A model generated the notes under the pieces. It worked only from the letters and a program-made list of their open reading frames with translations, did no database searches and was not told where the DNA came from. From NCBI RefSeq assembly GCF_008806595.1, contig NZ_VZRB01000016.1, positions 124,001 through 188,000 on the forward strand: DNA of 64,000 nucleotides, in the 5' to 3' direction. Position numbers and translations under genes: made by a program. This DNA comes from Streptomyces luteolifulvus (GTDB lineage: Bacteria; Actinomycetota; Actinomycetes; Streptomycetales; Streptomycetaceae). Below are positions 51,845 through 59,835 of this stretch, in pieces (the first letter of the stretch is position 1; every line of letters begins with the position of its first letter).

Positions 51845-52809
51845 TGTGCTCGCTCCCCCATCAGACCGGCCGCGCCCTGGGCAAGCATCTCGTCCGCGAG
51901 TTCGCGGCCGAGCGCCATTGCCCGGTCGTGCGTCTGGGGCACGGGACCGGTGGTGGACAGCTGCACCATGCGCGTGCCGTCGGTCGTGCCGACGACGCCG
52001 CGCAGGCGCATTTCCTTGACAATCTGCCCGTCGGCAAGGTCGGCCAGCGCGCCCACAGGGGCGCTGCAACCGGCCTCGAGGGCGGCGAGCAGGGACCGCT
52101 CGGCGGTCACGGCGACCCGTGTGAACGGGTCGTCGAGTTCACCGAGCGCGGCGATCAGTTCGGTGTCCCGGGCGGTGTTCCCCGCCCTGCACTCGATCGC
52201 CAGTGCCCCCTGGCCGGGGGCGGGCAGAACCGTGTCGACCGACAGGAAGTCGGTCACCTCGTCGCTCCGGCCGATCCGGTTCAGCCCGGCGGCGGCCAGG
52301 ACGACGGCGTCCAGCTCACCGCTGTGCACGAACCCGATGCGGGTGTCGACGTTGCCGCGGACCGGCACGGTCTCTATGTCGAGGCCGTGGGCGCGCGCGT
52401 ACGCGTTCAGCTGCGCCATGCGGCGCGGCGAGCCGGTGCCTATGCGGGCCCCGCGCGGAAGGTCGGTGAACTTCAGCGCGTCACGGGCGACGATCACATC
52501 GCGCGGGTCCTCGCGCAGCGGTATCGCGGCGAGGGTCAGTTCCTCGGGCTGCGCGGTCGGCAGGTCCTTGAGCGAATGAACCGCGAAGTCGACCTCACCC
52601 CTGAGCAGCGCGTCCCGCAGGGCCGTGACGAACACACCGGTGCCGCCGATCTGCGCGAGGTGCTCTCGCGAGACGTCCCCGTACGTGGTGATCTCGACGA
52701 GCTCCACGGGCCGTCCGGTCACCCGGCGCACGGCATCCGCCACCTGCCCGGACTGGGCCATGGCGAGCTTGCTGCGCCTGGTCCCGAGCCTCAAAGCCTT
52801 CATACTCAT
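51841..52809 (-). CDS. hemC: Hydroxymethylbilane synthase (porphobilinogen deaminase)
   Basis: 322 residues. LRLGTRRSKLAMAQSGQVAD at the N-terminus, VDFAVHSLKDLPT with the catalytic Asp, GTGSPRR, VRGNVDTR, APGQGALAIE and the cofactor Cys in LEAGCSAPVGA, which holds the dipyrromethane. It polymerises four porphobilinogens. Its ATG overlaps the hemA stop (ATGA) and it is followed by the overlapping hemD. Confidence 0.96.
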   Translation of the reverse strand: MSMKALRLGTRRSKLAMAQSGQVADAVRRVTGRPVELVEITTYGDVSREHLAQIGGTGVFVTALRDALLRGEVDFAVHSLKDLPTAQPEELTLAAIPLREDPRDVIVARDALKFTDLPRGARIGTGSPRRMAQLNAYARAHGLDIETVPVRGNVDTRIGFVHSGELDAVVLAAAGLNRIGRSDEVTDFLSVDTVLPAPGQGALAIECRAGNTARDTELIAALGELDDPFTRVAVTAERSLLAALEAGCSAPVGALADLADGQIVKEMRLRGVVGTTDGTRMVQLSTTGPVPQTHDRAMALGRELADEMLAQGAAGLMGERAQ

Positions 52810-54575
52810 GCCGGCCCTCGGTTCTCGCCGTTCTGGTCGTGCTGGTCGGTGCTGTCCTCGGCGCGGGAGACGGCGGCCACCGTCTCGGGGTCGAGGTCGA
52901 ACAGGGTGCGCAGCGCGTCCGCGTACCCGGCGCCGCCGGGTTCGGCCGCGAGCTGCTTGACCCGGACGGTCGGCGCGTGCAGCAGCTTGTCCACGACGCG
53001 CTTCACGGCCTGGGTGATCTCGCCGCGCTGCTTGTCGTCGAGGCCGGGCAGCCGCCCGTCGAGACGGGCGATCTCGCCGGCCACGACATCCGCGGCCATG
53101 GCGCGCAGCGCGACGACGGTGGGCGTGATGTGGGCGGCCCGCAGAGCCGCGCCGAAGGCCGCGACCTCGTCGGAGACGATGCGCCGCACCTGGTCGACGT
53201 CGGCCGCCATCGGAGCGTCCGCGGACGCCTCGGCGAGCGACTCGATGTCCACCAGCCGCACCCCGGCCAGCCGGTGCACGGCCGCGTCGATGTCGCGGGG
53301 CATGGCGAGGTCGAGGAGGAACAGCGCGGGCACGGGCCGCGGGATCTCGGCGACCGGCTCGGGCCTGCGGCGCTCCGGGATACGGCCCACGGCGGCCGCG
53401 GCGGCGGCCAGCGCGGCGATCGCCTCGGACTCCGCGGCCAGGTCCAGCGTGATGACCGTGCCCGCCCCGGCCTGGGTGCGCTGCGCACGGCCGGGCGCAT
53501 CGACGGCTCCGTTGTCCACCCAGGCCGCATGCTGCTCCAGGTCCGCGGCGGCCATCCCGGCCACCGCGGCCTCGCCGAGCACGGAGAACCCGGCGGTGCC
53601 CTGCACCGCGGAGAGGTCCAGCGGACAGCCCTCCTCGGTGCCGACGCTGGTGGGCGGCAGGGCCGCCTCCCGAGCGCCCGCCTGCACCGTCGTACGGCCG
53701 CTGCCGCCGTCCGGTGCCGGGACGGGTGCCCCGATCCGGCCGTCGACCGCGGCCGCGATCGACGCGGCGGACAGGACCAGGCCCGTCGCGCCCGTGCAGG
53801 AGACGGCGACATCGGCACGTGTCAGCTCGACCGGCACCGACTCCATCGGTACCGCGCGGGCCGGCACGTCCGTCTCGTCGCCCTCGGTGAGGATCTGCAC
53901 GAGGCGCTCGGCACGGTCGAGGGTGCGGTTGGCGATCACGATCTCGGCGACCCCGGCCCGCGCCAGCGTGGCGGCGGCCAGCGAGGACATCGAGCCCGCG
54001 CCGATCACGACCGCCTTCTTGCCCGCGGCCCACGCCTCGACCGGCGCACCGGCGGACAGCTGCTCCAGGCCGAACGTGACCAGCGACTGCCCGGCACGGT
54101 CGATGCCGGTCTCCGAGTGGGCCCGCTTGCCGACCCTCAGGGCCTGCTGGAACAGGTCGTTCAGCAGCCGGCCTGCGGTGTGCAGGTCCTGCGCCCGGGC
54201 GAGGGAGTCCTTTATCTGGCCGAGGACCTGCCCCTCGCCGACGACCATGGAGTCCAGCCCGCACGCCACGGAGAAGAAGTGGTGGACGGCCCGGTCCTCG
54301 TAGTGGACGTAGAGATAGGGCGTGAGCTCCTCCAGGCCGACCCCGCTGTGCTGGGCGAGCAGCGTGGACAGCTCGGCGACACCGGCGTGGAACTTGTCCA
54401 CGTCGGCGTACAGCTCGATGCGGTTGCAGGTGGCGAGGACGGCGGCCTCGGTGGCCGGCTCCGCGGCGACGGTGTCCTGCAGCAGCTTGATCTGGGCGTC
54501 CGCGGACAACGCGGCCCGCTCCAGGACGCTGACCGGGGCGCTGCGGTGACTCAGCCCGACGACGAGAAGACTCAT
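52806..54575 (-). CDS. hemA: Glutamyl-tRNA reductase
   Basis: 589 residues, much longer than the usual 420. The N-terminal catalytic domain has VGLSHRSAPVSVLER and LATCNRIELYADV with the nucleophilic Cys. The Rossmann domain has VIGAGSMSSLAAATLARAG and IVIANRTLDRAERL. A Gly/Ala-rich insert of about 130 residues (after TGATGLVLSAASI) interrupts this domain before LFLLDLAMPRDID. The C-terminal dimerisation helices follow. It makes glutamate-1-semialdehyde for HemL, the committed step of the C5 pathway. Overlaps rex (ATGA) and hemC. Confidence 0.95.
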   Translation of the reverse strand: MSLLVVGLSHRSAPVSVLERAALSADAQIKLLQDTVAAEPATEAAVLATCNRIELYADVDKFHAGVAELSTLLAQHSGVGLEELTPYLYVHYEDRAVHHFFSVACGLDSMVVGEGQVLGQIKDSLARAQDLHTAGRLLNDLFQQALRVGKRAHSETGIDRAGQSLVTFGLEQLSAGAPVEAWAAGKKAVVIGAGSMSSLAAATLARAGVAEIVIANRTLDRAERLVQILTEGDETDVPARAVPMESVPVELTRADVAVSCTGATGLVLSAASIAAAVDGRIGAPVPAPDGGSGRTTVQAGAREAALPPTSVGTEEGCPLDLSAVQGTAGFSVLGEAAVAGMAAADLEQHAAWVDNGAVDAPGRAQRTQAGAGTVITLDLAAESEAIAALAAAAAAVGRIPERRRPEPVAEIPRPVPALFLLDLAMPRDIDAAVHRLAGVRLVDIESLAEASADAPMAADVDQVRRIVSDEVAAFGAALRAAHITPTVVALRAMAADVVAGEIARLDGRLPGLDDKQRGEITQAVKRVVDKLLHAPTVRVKQLAAEPGGAGYADALRTLFDLDPETVAAVSRAEDSTDQHDQNGENRGPA

Positions 54576-55336
54576 GCCGGCATCACGGCGGGAACGTCCC
54601 CGTCCGGGCCCTTGTCGGCAGACTTGCTGCGGGTGGCGGACGCCGGTCCGGCGCCGTCGGGCGAGGCGGCCTCCTCGCCGGCCTTGCGCTGCTCGTGGAA
54701 GGCGAGGATCTGCAGCTCGATGGAGAGGTCGACCTTGCGCACGTCGACGCCGTCCGGGACGGACAGCACGGTCGGCGCGAAGTTCAGGATGGAGGTCACC
54801 CCGGCGGCCACGAGCCGTTCGCAGACCTGCTGTGCGGCACCGGCGGGGGTCGCGATCACGCCGATCGAGACCCCGTTGTCCTCGATGATCTTTTCCAGGT
54901 CGTCCGTGTGCTGCACCGGGATCCCGGCGACGGGCTTTCCGGCCATTGCCGGATCGGCGTCGATGAGCGCGGCGACCCGGAAACCACGGGAGGCGAACCC
55001 GCCATAGTTGGCGAGCGCGGCGCCGAGGTTGCCGATACCGACGATCACAACCGGCCAGTCCTGGGTCAGGCCCAGTTCGCGGGAGATCTGGTAGACGAGA
55101 TACTCGACGTCGTACCCCACGCCACGGGTCCCGTAGGAGCCCAGGTAGGAGAAGTCCTTGCGCAGCTTGGCGGAGTTGACCCCCGCGGCGGCCGCCAGTT
55201 CCTCGGACGAGACCGTGGGCACCGAGCGCTCCGAGAGCGCGGTGAGGGCTCGGAGGTACAGCGGAAGACGGGCGACGGTGGCCTCGGGAATCCCTCGGCT
55301 GCGGGTCGCCGGTCGGTGAGTTCGGCCAGTTGCCAC
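54572..55336 (-). CDS. rex: Redox-sensing transcriptional repressor Rex
   Basis: 254 residues from the GTG at 55336, with AGGAG four bases before it. N-terminal winged helix (YLRALTALSERSVPTVSSEE, NSAKLRKDFSYLGSYGTRG) and Rossmann domain with VVIVGIGNLGAALANYGGF for NAD(H) binding. Rex leaves DNA when NADH rises and controls respiratory genes; in S. coelicolor it regulates rex-hemACD itself. The site at 55411-55432 supports autoregulation here. First gene of the operon. The C-terminal 35 residues are a disordered extension. Confidence 0.96.
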   Translation of the reverse strand: MATGRTHRPATRSRGIPEATVARLPLYLRALTALSERSVPTVSSEELAAAAGVNSAKLRKDFSYLGSYGTRGVGYDVEYLVYQISRELGLTQDWPVVIVGIGNLGAALANYGGFASRGFRVAALIDADPAMAGKPVAGIPVQHTDDLEKIIEDNGVSIGVIATPAGAAQQVCERLVAAGVTSILNFAPTVLSVPDGVDVRKVDLSIELQILAFHEQRKAGEEAASPDGAGPASATRSKSADKGPDGDVPAVMPA

Positions 55337-55410
55337 GGTGCTCCTGCGGGTAGAGCGGGGCTGCAGGCGGTCATACGTCCCCGGACCGCCCCGTCGAAAG
55401 CAGGCTATGT

Positions 55411-55432
55411 CTTTGTGAACGTGTGCACAAAG
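55411..55432. promoter_or_regulatory. Rex operator (ROP) upstream of rex-hemACD
   Basis: CTTTGTG and CACAAAG are perfectly inverted around AACGTGTG. This fits the TTGTGAAnnnnTTCACAA Rex operator closely. It lies 75 bases upstream of the rex GTG. Confidence 0.85.
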
Positions 55433-55617
55433 ATGCTGTCCGATTTGCCCGGCCAACGTGACCGGGGTCACGCGCCCCCGGCGCACGCGTACAGAACCGG
55501 CGCACACGCACCACCGATCCTCTTCCGACGGGGGCAAAACCGCACACTCTCCTCAACGATCCACGCCCCCGAGACCATGACGCCACCGATCCTAAGCGAC
55601 ACCCCGGCCCAGTTGGA

Positions 55618-55905
55618 CTAGTCAGTCAGCGCCCTGCGCAGTCGCTCCTCGTTCACCCGCCAGAAGGTGTGCTGTTCACCGTCGACGAGCACGACGGGGA
55701 TCTGCTCCCAGTACCGGGCATGGAGTTCGGCATCCTCGGTGATGTCCTTCTGCTCCCACGGCACCCCCAGATCGGCGCACACCTTTTCGATCACGGCCTG
55801 TGCGTCATCACACAGATGACACCCCGGCTTGCGGACGAGGGTGACGAGGCGGTCCTGGGGAGACCTGGCGGGCTTACGGCGGAAGACGGGACTCATGTCG
55901 GCCAT
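55618..55905 (-). CDS. Glutaredoxin-like protein
   Basis: 95 residues. Thioredoxin-fold protein of the DUF836/glutaredoxin group: LVTLVRKPGCHLCDDAQAVIEKV with active site CHLC, and EQIPVVLVDGEQHTFWRVNEERL with the cis-Pro. An ATG at 55896 (MSPVF) is possible. Next to rex, with its own promoter likely in the gap to the divergent HAD gene; a thiol-redox role is inferred. Confidence 0.9.
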   Translation of the reverse strand: MADMSPVFRRKPARSPQDRLVTLVRKPGCHLCDDAQAVIEKVCADLGVPWEQKDITEDAELHARYWEQIPVVLVDGEQHTFWRVNEERLRRALTD

Positions 55906-56033
55906 TGTCGCGCCGCCGCTCAGCGACGGAAGCCCCGGTCAGATCACTTCTTTAACGGCACGGTCGCGGAGAGTTCACACCCACCAAACCCCAGGACTCC
56001 GGAAGCTCCGAACAAACTGGCTATGCTCACGAC

Positions 56034-56969
56034 ATGGCCGCTCTTGGATGGCTCACTCCCCGTAGGCGCTCCGCCACGGCGCGGAGCGTGTTGGCAGGCG
56101 AAGCCTCGGCGGAGGCAGCGCGCAAGTCGTCGCAGGACGTAGCCGACATTCCGGAAGTATCAGGCGCCGGTGAGGAACCGCAGTTCCCGGTGCTCGGCGA
56201 CGACCGGGCCGCGGCCTTCTTCGATCTCGACAACACCGTCATGCAGGGCGCCGCGCTGTTCCACTTCGGCCGCGGCCTGTACAAGCGGAAGTTCTTCGAG
56301 ACCCGCGACCTCGCCAAGTTCGCCTGGCAGCAGGCGTGGTTCCGGCTGGCCGGGACCGAGGACCCCGAGCACATGCAGGACGCGCGCGACTCGGCGCTGT
56401 CGATCGTCAAGGGCCATCGCGTCTCCGAGCTGATGTCGATCGGCGAGGAGATCTACGACGAGTACATGGCCGAGCGCATCTGGCCCGGCACCCGGGCGCT
56501 GGCCCAGGCCCACCTGGACGCGGGCCAGAAGGTGTGGCTGGTCACGGCGGCCCCGGTGGAGATCGCGGGAGTGATCGCCCGCCGCCTCGGCCTGACCGGC
56601 GCACTGGGCACGGTGGCGGAGTCGGTCGGGGGCATCTACACCGGCAAGCTGGTCGGCGAACCGCTGCACGGCCCGGCGAAGGCGGAGGCGGTACGCGCCC
56701 TGGCCTCGGCGGAGGGCCTGGACCTGTCCCGCTGCGCCGCCTACAGCGACTCGCACAACGACATCCCGATGCTCTCCCTGGTCGGCCACCCCTACGCCAT
56801 CAACCCGGACACCAAGCTGCGCAAACACGCCCGTCAGCTGGAGTGGCGCCTGCGCGACTACCGCACGGGCCGCAAGGCGGCGAAGGTCGGCATCCCGGCG
56901 GCCGCGGGCGTGGGCGCGGTGGCAGGCGGCACGGCGGCGGCGATCGCCCTGCACCGGCGACGCCGCTAG
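56034..56969 (+). CDS. HAD-superfamily phosphatase (HAD-IB, SerB-like)
   Basis: 311 residues. Motif I AFFDLDNTVMQGAALFHFGRG, with the nucleophile Asp; motif II LVTAAPVEIAG; motif III/IV with AYSDSHNDIPMLSLVGHPYAINPD. The C-terminus is basic and has a short hydrophobic helix (AAGVGAVAGGTAAAIAL) ending in HRRRR, so it may be membrane-associated. It precedes bldN by 262 bases. Substrate unknown; lysophosphatidate or phosphoserine-like phosphatases share this type. Confidence 0.9.
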   Translation: MAALGWLTPRRRSATARSVLAGEASAEAARKSSQDVADIPEVSGAGEEPQFPVLGDDRAAAFFDLDNTVMQGAALFHFGRGLYKRKFFETRDLAKFAWQQAWFRLAGTEDPEHMQDARDSALSIVKGHRVSELMSIGEEIYDEYMAERIWPGTRALAQAHLDAGQKVWLVTAAPVEIAGVIARRLGLTGALGTVAESVGGIYTGKLVGEPLHGPAKAEAVRALASAEGLDLSRCAAYSDSHNDIPMLSLVGHPYAINPDTKLRKHARQLEWRLRDYRTGRKAAKVGIPAAAGVGAVAGGTAAAIALHRRRR

Positions 56970-57069
56970 CGGCTTGGCTGCACACGGCCACAACACGCCC
57001 CGGACACAGACCGAAAACGAATCATTCCGGTCAACAACCAGTCACTCTGCGGCACTTGACCATGCCTCA

Positions 57070-57096
57070 ATCGATTACAGAAGCGTCGTAATCGAT
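57070..57096. promoter_or_regulatory. Inverted repeat upstream of bldN
   Basis: ATCGATTAC and GTAATCGAT form perfect nine-base arms around AGAAGCGTC, about 136-162 bases before the bldN GTG, in unusually A/T-rich DNA. It is a good candidate for a developmental regulator site. Confidence 0.65.
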
Positions 57097-57231
57097 GATT
57101 TGAGCAACTGGGTGTAGCTGTGCCTGCACTAAGCGTTATTCTCCTCAGACGCAAACCGGTACCCCTCCGTCGCTACGACGGGTGAACGGTCCCGCACTGC
57201 ACGTGATGGAAGCTCTGCCTCTGGGAGTCCC

Positions 57232-58023
57232 GTGTACCCACACGTCGGGGTTGACGCCTCGGGCCTGGCTACGCTGCGCGCAACGGTCCAAGCACTGTTG
57301 CGCGGCTTCGTCCCCACCGCACATGCCGTCCCCACCGCGTACGCCGTCCCCGCCCTCGCCGTGGCGGCCGAGCCCGTCGGCCCGTGCTACGCACTCGCCG
57401 AGAGCGGCGCCGCCGTCGGCAGACGAGGACGCTCGACCGGCGCCGCCGCCCCCCGCCGTCCGGCCGCGGACAGCGACAGCGCGCGCATGATGGATCTCGT
57501 CGAACGCGCCCAGGCCGGCGAGGCCGACGCCTTCGGGCGCCTCTACGACCAGTACAGCGACACCGTGTACCGGTACATCTACTACCGCGTCGGGGGCAGG
57601 GCGACCGCCGAGGACCTCACCAGCGAGACCTTTCTGCGCGCCCTGCGCAGGATCGGCACGTTCACCTGGCAGGGCCGCGACTTCGGCGCCTGGCTGGTCA
57701 CCATCGCCCGCAACCTCGTCGCCGACCACTTCAAGTCGAGCCGCTTCCGGCTCGAGGTGACCACCGGCGAGATGCTCGACGCCAACGAGGTCGAGCGGTC
57801 CCCGGAGGACTCCGTCCTGGAGTCCCTCTCCAACGCCGCGCTCCTCGACGCCGTACGGCGGCTCAACCCCCAGCAGCAGGAGTGCGTGACGCTCCGCTTC
57901 CTTCAGGGGCTCTCCGTCGCCGAGACAGCCCGTGTGATGGGCAAGAACGAGGGTGCCATCAAGACACTCCAGTACCGCGCCGTCCGCACGCTCGCCCGGC
58001 TCCTGCCGGACGACGCGCGCTGA
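57232..58023 (+). CDS. bldN: ECF RNA polymerase sigma factor BldN
   Basis: 263 residues from the GTG at 57232, with GGGAG four bases upstream. As in sigma-BldN of Streptomyces, an N-terminal extension of about 86 residues precedes the sigma domains; in S. coelicolor this is a pro-sequence removed by proteolysis. Region 2: QAGEADAFGRLYDQYSDTVYRYI, RATAEDLTSETFLRALRRI, WLVTIARNLVADHFK. Region 4: RRLNPQQQECVTLRFLQGLS and MGKNEGAIKTLQYRAVRTL. BldN drives chaplin, rodlin and bldM genes for aerial growth. Followed by its anti-sigma gene rsbN. Confidence 0.95.
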   Translation: MYPHVGVDASGLATLRATVQALLRGFVPTAHAVPTAYAVPALAVAAEPVGPCYALAESGAAVGRRGRSTGAAAPRRPAADSDSARMMDLVERAQAGEADAFGRLYDQYSDTVYRYIYYRVGGRATAEDLTSETFLRALRRIGTFTWQGRDFGAWLVTIARNLVADHFKSSRFRLEVTTGEMLDANEVERSPEDSVLESLSNAALLDAVRRLNPQQQECVTLRFLQGLSVAETARVMGKNEGAIKTLQYRAVRTLARLLPDDAR

Positions 58024-58097
58024 CACAACACCCTATGTAACCCCCAACTCGCTTTCAGTGAAAGTCCGTTGACTCCTCCATCAGACCCTCCGTCGTC

Positions 58098-58126
58098 CGT
58101 AACCCAAGTGCCGCGCCGCTCGTTGT
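58098..58126 (+). promoter_or_regulatory. Probable sigma-BldN promoter of rsbN
   Basis: CGTAAC at 58098-58103 and CGTTGT at 58121-58126, 17 bases apart, resemble the sigma-BldN consensus CGTAAC-N16-CGTTGA as I recall it. Transcripts would start near 58133, about 124 bases before the rsbN GTG. BldN-dependent expression of rsbN is known in S. venezuelae. Confidence 0.65.
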
Positions 58127-58256
58127 GCGGGATGCAGGCTCCCTGTGGTCACTACCTGGCCGACTTCGATCACCTGATCGTGTGGATGTGGTCAGGGCGT
58201 GCAACCCTCAGGACCCCCTGGGGAGTCGACCGTCATGACGAGAGGAGGTGCCGCCA

Positions 58257-59483
58257 GTGATCGCGAATGTATCGGCGCACCGGCGGGCGAACGCCTTCGC
58301 CCAGGCCCTGGAGGAGTCCGACCGGGGTACGGCGGCCGAGCAGTCCGAAGGACCGGCACCGTCCCCGGCTGCTCCGGAACAGACCGGGCAGGGCCTTCTG
58401 CTGGCCCTCGCCGAGCGTCTCGGCGATGTGCCCCGGCCGGCGCTGGACCCCGAGGTCAAGGTCGTCCAGCGGGCCCAGCTGGTGGCCAGGTTCGAGGCCA
58501 TGCTGCGGGAGGCCACCGCCGGGGGCGAGGCCACGGACCCGTCCGTGCCCGAGCAGCGTTCCACCCGGACACACGGGGCTCACCGGGCATCCCCGCTGGG
58601 AAAGCTGCGACCGCGTTCCCGGCTGACCAAGGGGCTCGCCGCGGGCGGGCTCAGCGTCGGCGTCGCCGCGGGAGCCTTCGGCGGAATCGCCGCTGCGAGC
58701 TCGGACGCCCTGCCCGGTGACTCGCTCTACGGCCTCAAGCGGGGCATCGAGGAATTCAAACTCGACTACATGTCCGACGGGGACGACGAGCGCGGCCAGG
58801 CCTACCTCGACCAGGCCTCCACCCGGCTGAGCGAGGCCCGCCGGCTGATGGAGCGCGACCGCGGCGGCCACCTCGACCACGAGTCCGTGGGCGAGATCCG
58901 CCGCGCCCTGTCCGGCATGCGGCACGACGCCTCCGAGGGCCACCGTCTGCTGCACGAGGCATACCAGCGCGACCCGGACTCCCTGGGCCCCATCCAGGCC
59001 CTCTCCGCCTTCTCCCGCTCGCACCGCGAGACCTGGGGCGCGCTGCGCGACCGACTGCCCGTCCAGCTCGGCGACGTCAGTCAGCAGGTCTCGTCGGTCT
59101 TCGACGCCATAGACGAAGAGGTCGCCCCGCTCCAGTCCCTGCTCCCGCAGCCTCCGGCCCAGGGCGGCGGCAGCGGCAAGCGACAGGGCTCCGGTCCGGC
59201 GTCCCCCGGCTCGTCCGGTTCGGCACCCTCGGCGGCACCCGAGACGGGCGGCAGCACCTCCGACGGAGCCGGATCGCGCAGCGGCAGCCCCAGCACCTCG
59301 GCGGGCTCCGCCACCGAGGACGACGGCCTGCTCGGCGGCAACACCGGCGGCCTGCTCGACCCACCGAAGGACACGGGCAGCGCCTCACCGTCCACCACAA
59401 GCGCAACCACCGAGCCCGACGTCACCCTCCCACCCCTCCTCCCGGGCCTCCTGCCCGGCCTGGGAATCGACAGCGACGACTGA
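58257..59483 (+). CDS. rsbN: Anti-sigma factor RsbN
   Basis: 408 residues from the GTG at 58257, with AGAGGAGGT eight bases upstream. N-terminal cytoplasmic part (VIANVSAHRRANAFAQALEE) binds BldN; one transmembrane helix near residues 120-140 (LTKGLAAGGLSVGVAAGAFGGI) is followed by a DUF5667-type extracytoplasmic domain (SDALPGDSLYGLKRGIEEF, QAYLDQASTRLSEARRLM) and a disordered Gly/Ser/Thr tail. It holds BldN inactive at the membrane. Directly downstream of bldN with a 233-base gap that has its own promoter-like sequence. Confidence 0.94.
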   Translation: MIANVSAHRRANAFAQALEESDRGTAAEQSEGPAPSPAAPEQTGQGLLLALAERLGDVPRPALDPEVKVVQRAQLVARFEAMLREATAGGEATDPSVPEQRSTRTHGAHRASPLGKLRPRSRLTKGLAAGGLSVGVAAGAFGGIAAASSDALPGDSLYGLKRGIEEFKLDYMSDGDDERGQAYLDQASTRLSEARRLMERDRGGHLDHESVGEIRRALSGMRHDASEGHRLLHEAYQRDPDSLGPIQALSAFSRSHRETWGALRDRLPVQLGDVSQQVSSVFDAIDEEVAPLQSLLPQPPAQGGGSGKRQGSGPASPGSSGSAPSAAPETGGSTSDGAGSRSGSPSTSAGSATEDDGLLGGNTGGLLDPPKDTGSASPSTTSATTEPDVTLPPLLPGLLPGLGIDSDD

Positions 59484-59495
59484 GCCGACTGAGCG

Positions 59496-59545
59496 GTACG
59501 ACGGTGGGGGCGCCCCTCTCGGGAGGGGCGCCCCCACCGTCGTAC
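59496..59545. terminator. Perfect 23-bp stem terminator after rsbN
   Basis: The left arm 59496-59518 begins GTACGACGGTGGGGGCGCCC and the right arm 59523-59545 ends CCCCACCGTCGTAC; all 23 pairs match around the loop TCGG. It starts 13 bases after the rsbN stop. It is one of the strongest hairpins in the window and would stop transcripts from both directions. Confidence 0.9.
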
Positions 59546-59577
59546 GAGAAGCCCATGCCGTTACTCCTACTCCGCAG

Positions 59578-59653
59578 CCCGAAAGGTTTCTGCTCAGCGG
59601 AACGCCGGCCAACGCCTCAGAAGAACACCGAACGGCGCTGCACCAGCAGCTTG
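59578..59653 (-). repeat. Duplicated 3' end of the acyltransferase gene, copy 1
   Basis: 76 bp matching 59760-59835 at 69 positions. On the minus strand bases 59653-59617 still read AKLLVQRRSVFF followed by a stop, identical in protein to the end of the acyltransferase at 59799. Bases 59546-59577 and 59654-59759 show no gene. Confidence 0.85.
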
Positions 59654-59759
59654 GCCCCTCTTATCTGCTGCCCTCGCACTGCTTCGCAGGCTTCGGACAG
59701 CTGCGCCGGACTCCGTCCGACGGCCTCCGAGCGGCCGGAAGCCACGCTCTCGCGCCTGT

Positions 59760-59835
59760 CCCGAAAGGTTTCTCCACAGAGGAAGACCGGCCAACGCCTC
59801 AGAAGAACACCGAGCGACGCTGCACCAGCAGCTTG
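59760..59835 (-). repeat. Duplicated 3' end of the acyltransferase gene, copy 2 (in place)
   Basis: 76 bp holding the last 12 codons of the acyltransferase gene plus 39 bases beyond its stop. It lies exactly 182 bp from copy 1. Confidence 0.85.
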
